A DNA stretch of 23,502 nt from positions 1-23,502 of the forward strand of contig CAJTYO010000043.1 in NCBI GenBank assembly GCA_910584045.1. Reading direction: 5' to 3'. Numbering within the stretch: the stretch's first letter is position 1; the number at the start of each line of letters is the position of its first letter. The position numbers and the translations under genes were made by a program. The notes below the pieces were generated by a model that worked only from the letters and a program-made list of their open reading frames with translations, was not told the DNA's origin and made no database searches. This DNA is from an uncultured Oscillospiraceae bacterium. Lineage in GTDB: Bacteria > Bacillota > Clostridia > Oscillospirales > Oscillospiraceae. Below, piece by piece: positions 22,001 through 23,502 of this stretch.

Positions 22001-23502
22001 ATGGACATTCGCAACATCTGCCTGCTGGGTCACGGCGGCAGCGGAAAGACCTCCCTGGTGGAGAGTATGCTGTATCTCACCGGCGTCACCGACCGCCTGG
22101 GCAAGAGCGCGGACGGCAACACCGTTTGTGATTACGATCCTGAGGAAATCAAGCGCCAGATCTCCATCTCCCTGGCCATGGCCCCCGTCATCTACAATGG
22201 GGTAAAGATCAACGTGATGGACACGCCGGGCAACTTTGATTTTGTCGGCGAGATGCAGTCTGGCGTCCGGGCCGCCGAGGTGGGCGTGCTGGTGTGCGCC
22301 TCCAAGGACGGGCTCAGCGTGGGCGCGGAGCGCTGCTGGAAATACCTCAAGGAGCAGGGCAAGCCCTGTATCGTATACATCTCCAAGGAGGACGAGGAGA
22401 ACGCCAACTTCTCCGAGACCCTTGCCGCCCTGCGGGAGAAGCTCTCCAAATCCATCGCCCCCGTGGTGGCCCCTATCTGGGACGAAAATAAGCGCACCAT
22501 CGGCATCATCGATGTCATCAACCGCAAGGCCTATAAGATGCCCGAGAACAAGAAGGGCGCCAAGCGGGTGGAGATTCCCATCCCCGACAGCAAGCAGGCC
22601 GTGCTGGACGAGCTGTACGGCGAGCTGATGGAGGCCGTGGCTGAGACCAGCGAGGAGAAGATGGAGAAGTTCTTCGCTGAGGAGCCTTTCACCAAAGAGG
22701 AGATCATGGAAGGGCTGAAGATCGGCGTGAAGGAGGGCACTCTGGCCCCCGTAGTCTGCGGCTCTGCCTTCACCGGCCTGGGCACCGAGATGCTGCTGTC
22801 CACCATCATCGATCTGGTCCCCGCCTCTGTGGAGATGCCCCCCGAAAAGGCTGCGGACGAGTCCGGGGAGAAGGCTATGGAGCTCAAGAGGGACCCCAAC
22901 GGCCCCACCGCCGCCATCGTCTTCAAGACCATCTCCGACCAGTACGGCAAGTATTCCCTGGTCAAGGTGATCTCCGGCAAGATTACCGGAGATATGTCTC
23001 TCTATAACCCCGCCACCGGAAAGACCGAAAAGCTGGGCCGCCTGTACACCATCCGGGGCAAGAAGAACGAGGAGGTCAAGGAGATCGTCTGCGGCGACAT
23101 CGGCGCCATCGCCAAGATGGACCGGCTGAAGACCGGCGAGACCTTGTGCGACCCCAAGCACGCCGTCACGCTGGCCCCTGTGCAGTTTGCCGAGCCCTGT
23201 TACTCCCGGGCCATCGCCCCCAAGACCAGGGGCCAGGATGAGAAGGTGGGCACTGGCCTTATTCGCCTCAATGAGGAGGACCCCACCTTCAGTGTGGTCA
23301 ACAATGCCGAGACCCATCAGGTGGTCGTCTCCGGCGCGGGCGACATCCAGATCGACGTGCTGGTCAGCAAGCTCAAGAGCCGCTTCGGTGTGGACGCCGA
23401 GCTGGATACGCCTCGCGTGGCTTATCGTGAGAAGATCCGCAAGCAGGTGCGCAAGCAGGGCCGCCATAAGAAGCAGACCGGCGGCAGCGGCCAGTTCGGC
23501 GA
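22001..23502 (+). CDS. EF-G-like translational GTPase (second EF-G paralog), cut by window end
   Basis: The frame is open from the ATG at 22001 to the window end (about 500 codons of an expected ~690). It belongs to the translation-factor GTPases but to the divergent EF-G-like subgroup rather than the main FusA. G1 reads GHGGSGKTSL (10-19) instead of AHVDAGKTT. The switch I region reads DYDPEEIKRQISI. G3 is MDTPGNFDF (73-81). G4 is SKED (128-131) instead of NKxD. Domain II follows (TAAIVFKTISD onward), and the visible end, GRHKKQTGGSGQFG, is the start of domain IV. AAGGAGA precedes the ATG by about 12 nt. It has its own promoter. The role of this subgroup is poorly known; a specialised ribosome function is likely by family. 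Confidence 0.93.
   Translation, partial: MDIRNICLLGHGGSGKTSLVESMLYLTGVTDRLGKSADGNTVCDYDPEEIKRQISISLAMAPVIYNGVKINVMDTPGNFDFVGEMQSGVRAAEVGVLVCASKDGLSVGAERCWKYLKEQGKPCIVYISKEDEENANFSETLAALREKLSKSIAPVVAPIWDENKRTIGIIDVINRKAYKMPENKKGAKRVEIPIPDSKQAVLDELYGELMEAVAETSEEKMEKFFAEEPFTKEEIMEGLKIGVKEGTLAPVVCGSAFTGLGTEMLLSTIIDLVPASVEMPPEKAADESGEKAMELKRDPNGPTAAIVFKTISDQYGKYSLVKVISGKITGDMSLYNPATGKTEKLGRLYTIRGKKNEEVKEIVCGDIGAIAKMDRLKTGETLCDPKHAVTLAPVQFAEPCYSRAIAPKTRGQDEKVGTGLIRLNEEDPTFSVVNNAETHQVVVSGAGDIQIDVLVSKLKSRFGVDAELDTPRVAYREKIRKQVRKQGRHKKQTGGSGQFG

Noticed and set aside
21917..23467. 516-residue minus-strand frame opposite the EF-G-like gene
   Set aside because: The plus strand encodes an unmistakable translational GTPase that runs off the window end.

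Overview
The window looks like a chromosomal segment of a gut-type Firmicute in the Clostridia, most likely the Oscillospiraceae (Flavonifractor/Pseudoflavonifractor-like). This is inferred from moderately high GC housekeeping genes, strong Shine-Dalgarno sites, an S-layer-homology (SLH) anchored lysozyme, a Fe-S aldo/keto reductase and a second EF-G-type GTPase. No 16S gene or other decisive marker is present.

Region 1-2.9 kb is the end of a mobile element plus insertion-sequence debris. It holds the C-terminal part of a D12-class adenine methylase, a complete tyrosine recombinase with its own terminator, an unusually perfect TTGACA-17-TATAAT promoter with no evident target gene, and a broken IS1182-like transposase. 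Region 2.9-3.97 kb is a gene-free island with several hairpin terminators, one well-supported small-RNA candidate (promoter plus terminator about 110 nt apart), a second weaker one, and a degenerate repeat array.

Region 3.97-8.6 kb (minus strand) has a small tail-anchored protein of unknown function, a secreted double-lysozyme protein (GH24, InlB-type repeat, three SLH, GH25) and a chemoreceptor with an extracytoplasmic zinc-binding (CZB-like) sensor. Between the last two lies a structured element with two mutually exclusive stems.

Region 8.6-14.7 kb (minus strand) is dominated by a likely operon: polysaccharide deacetylase, metY, an S51 peptidase E-like protein, an MFS carrier and metA. MetA has the residues expected of an acetyltransferase, so metA and metY together convert homoserine to homocysteine by direct sulfhydrylation. 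A Fe-S aldo/keto reductase with its own promoter lies upstream. Region 14.7-15.7 kb is AT-richer, with a gene fragment and a rhomboid-like protease.

Region 15.7-23.5 kb has ftsH (minus) divergent from a plus-strand set: rlmB, a large membrane protein that I read as a catalytically dead P1B-type ATPase with a long disordered N-terminus, and a GNAT acetyltransferase. Last comes an EF-G-like GTPase, cut by the window end, behind its own promoter. The pseudo-P-type ATPase is the most interesting undescribed protein here. The double lysozyme, the switch-like element and the small-RNA island follow. I see no tRNA, rRNA or CRISPR array.
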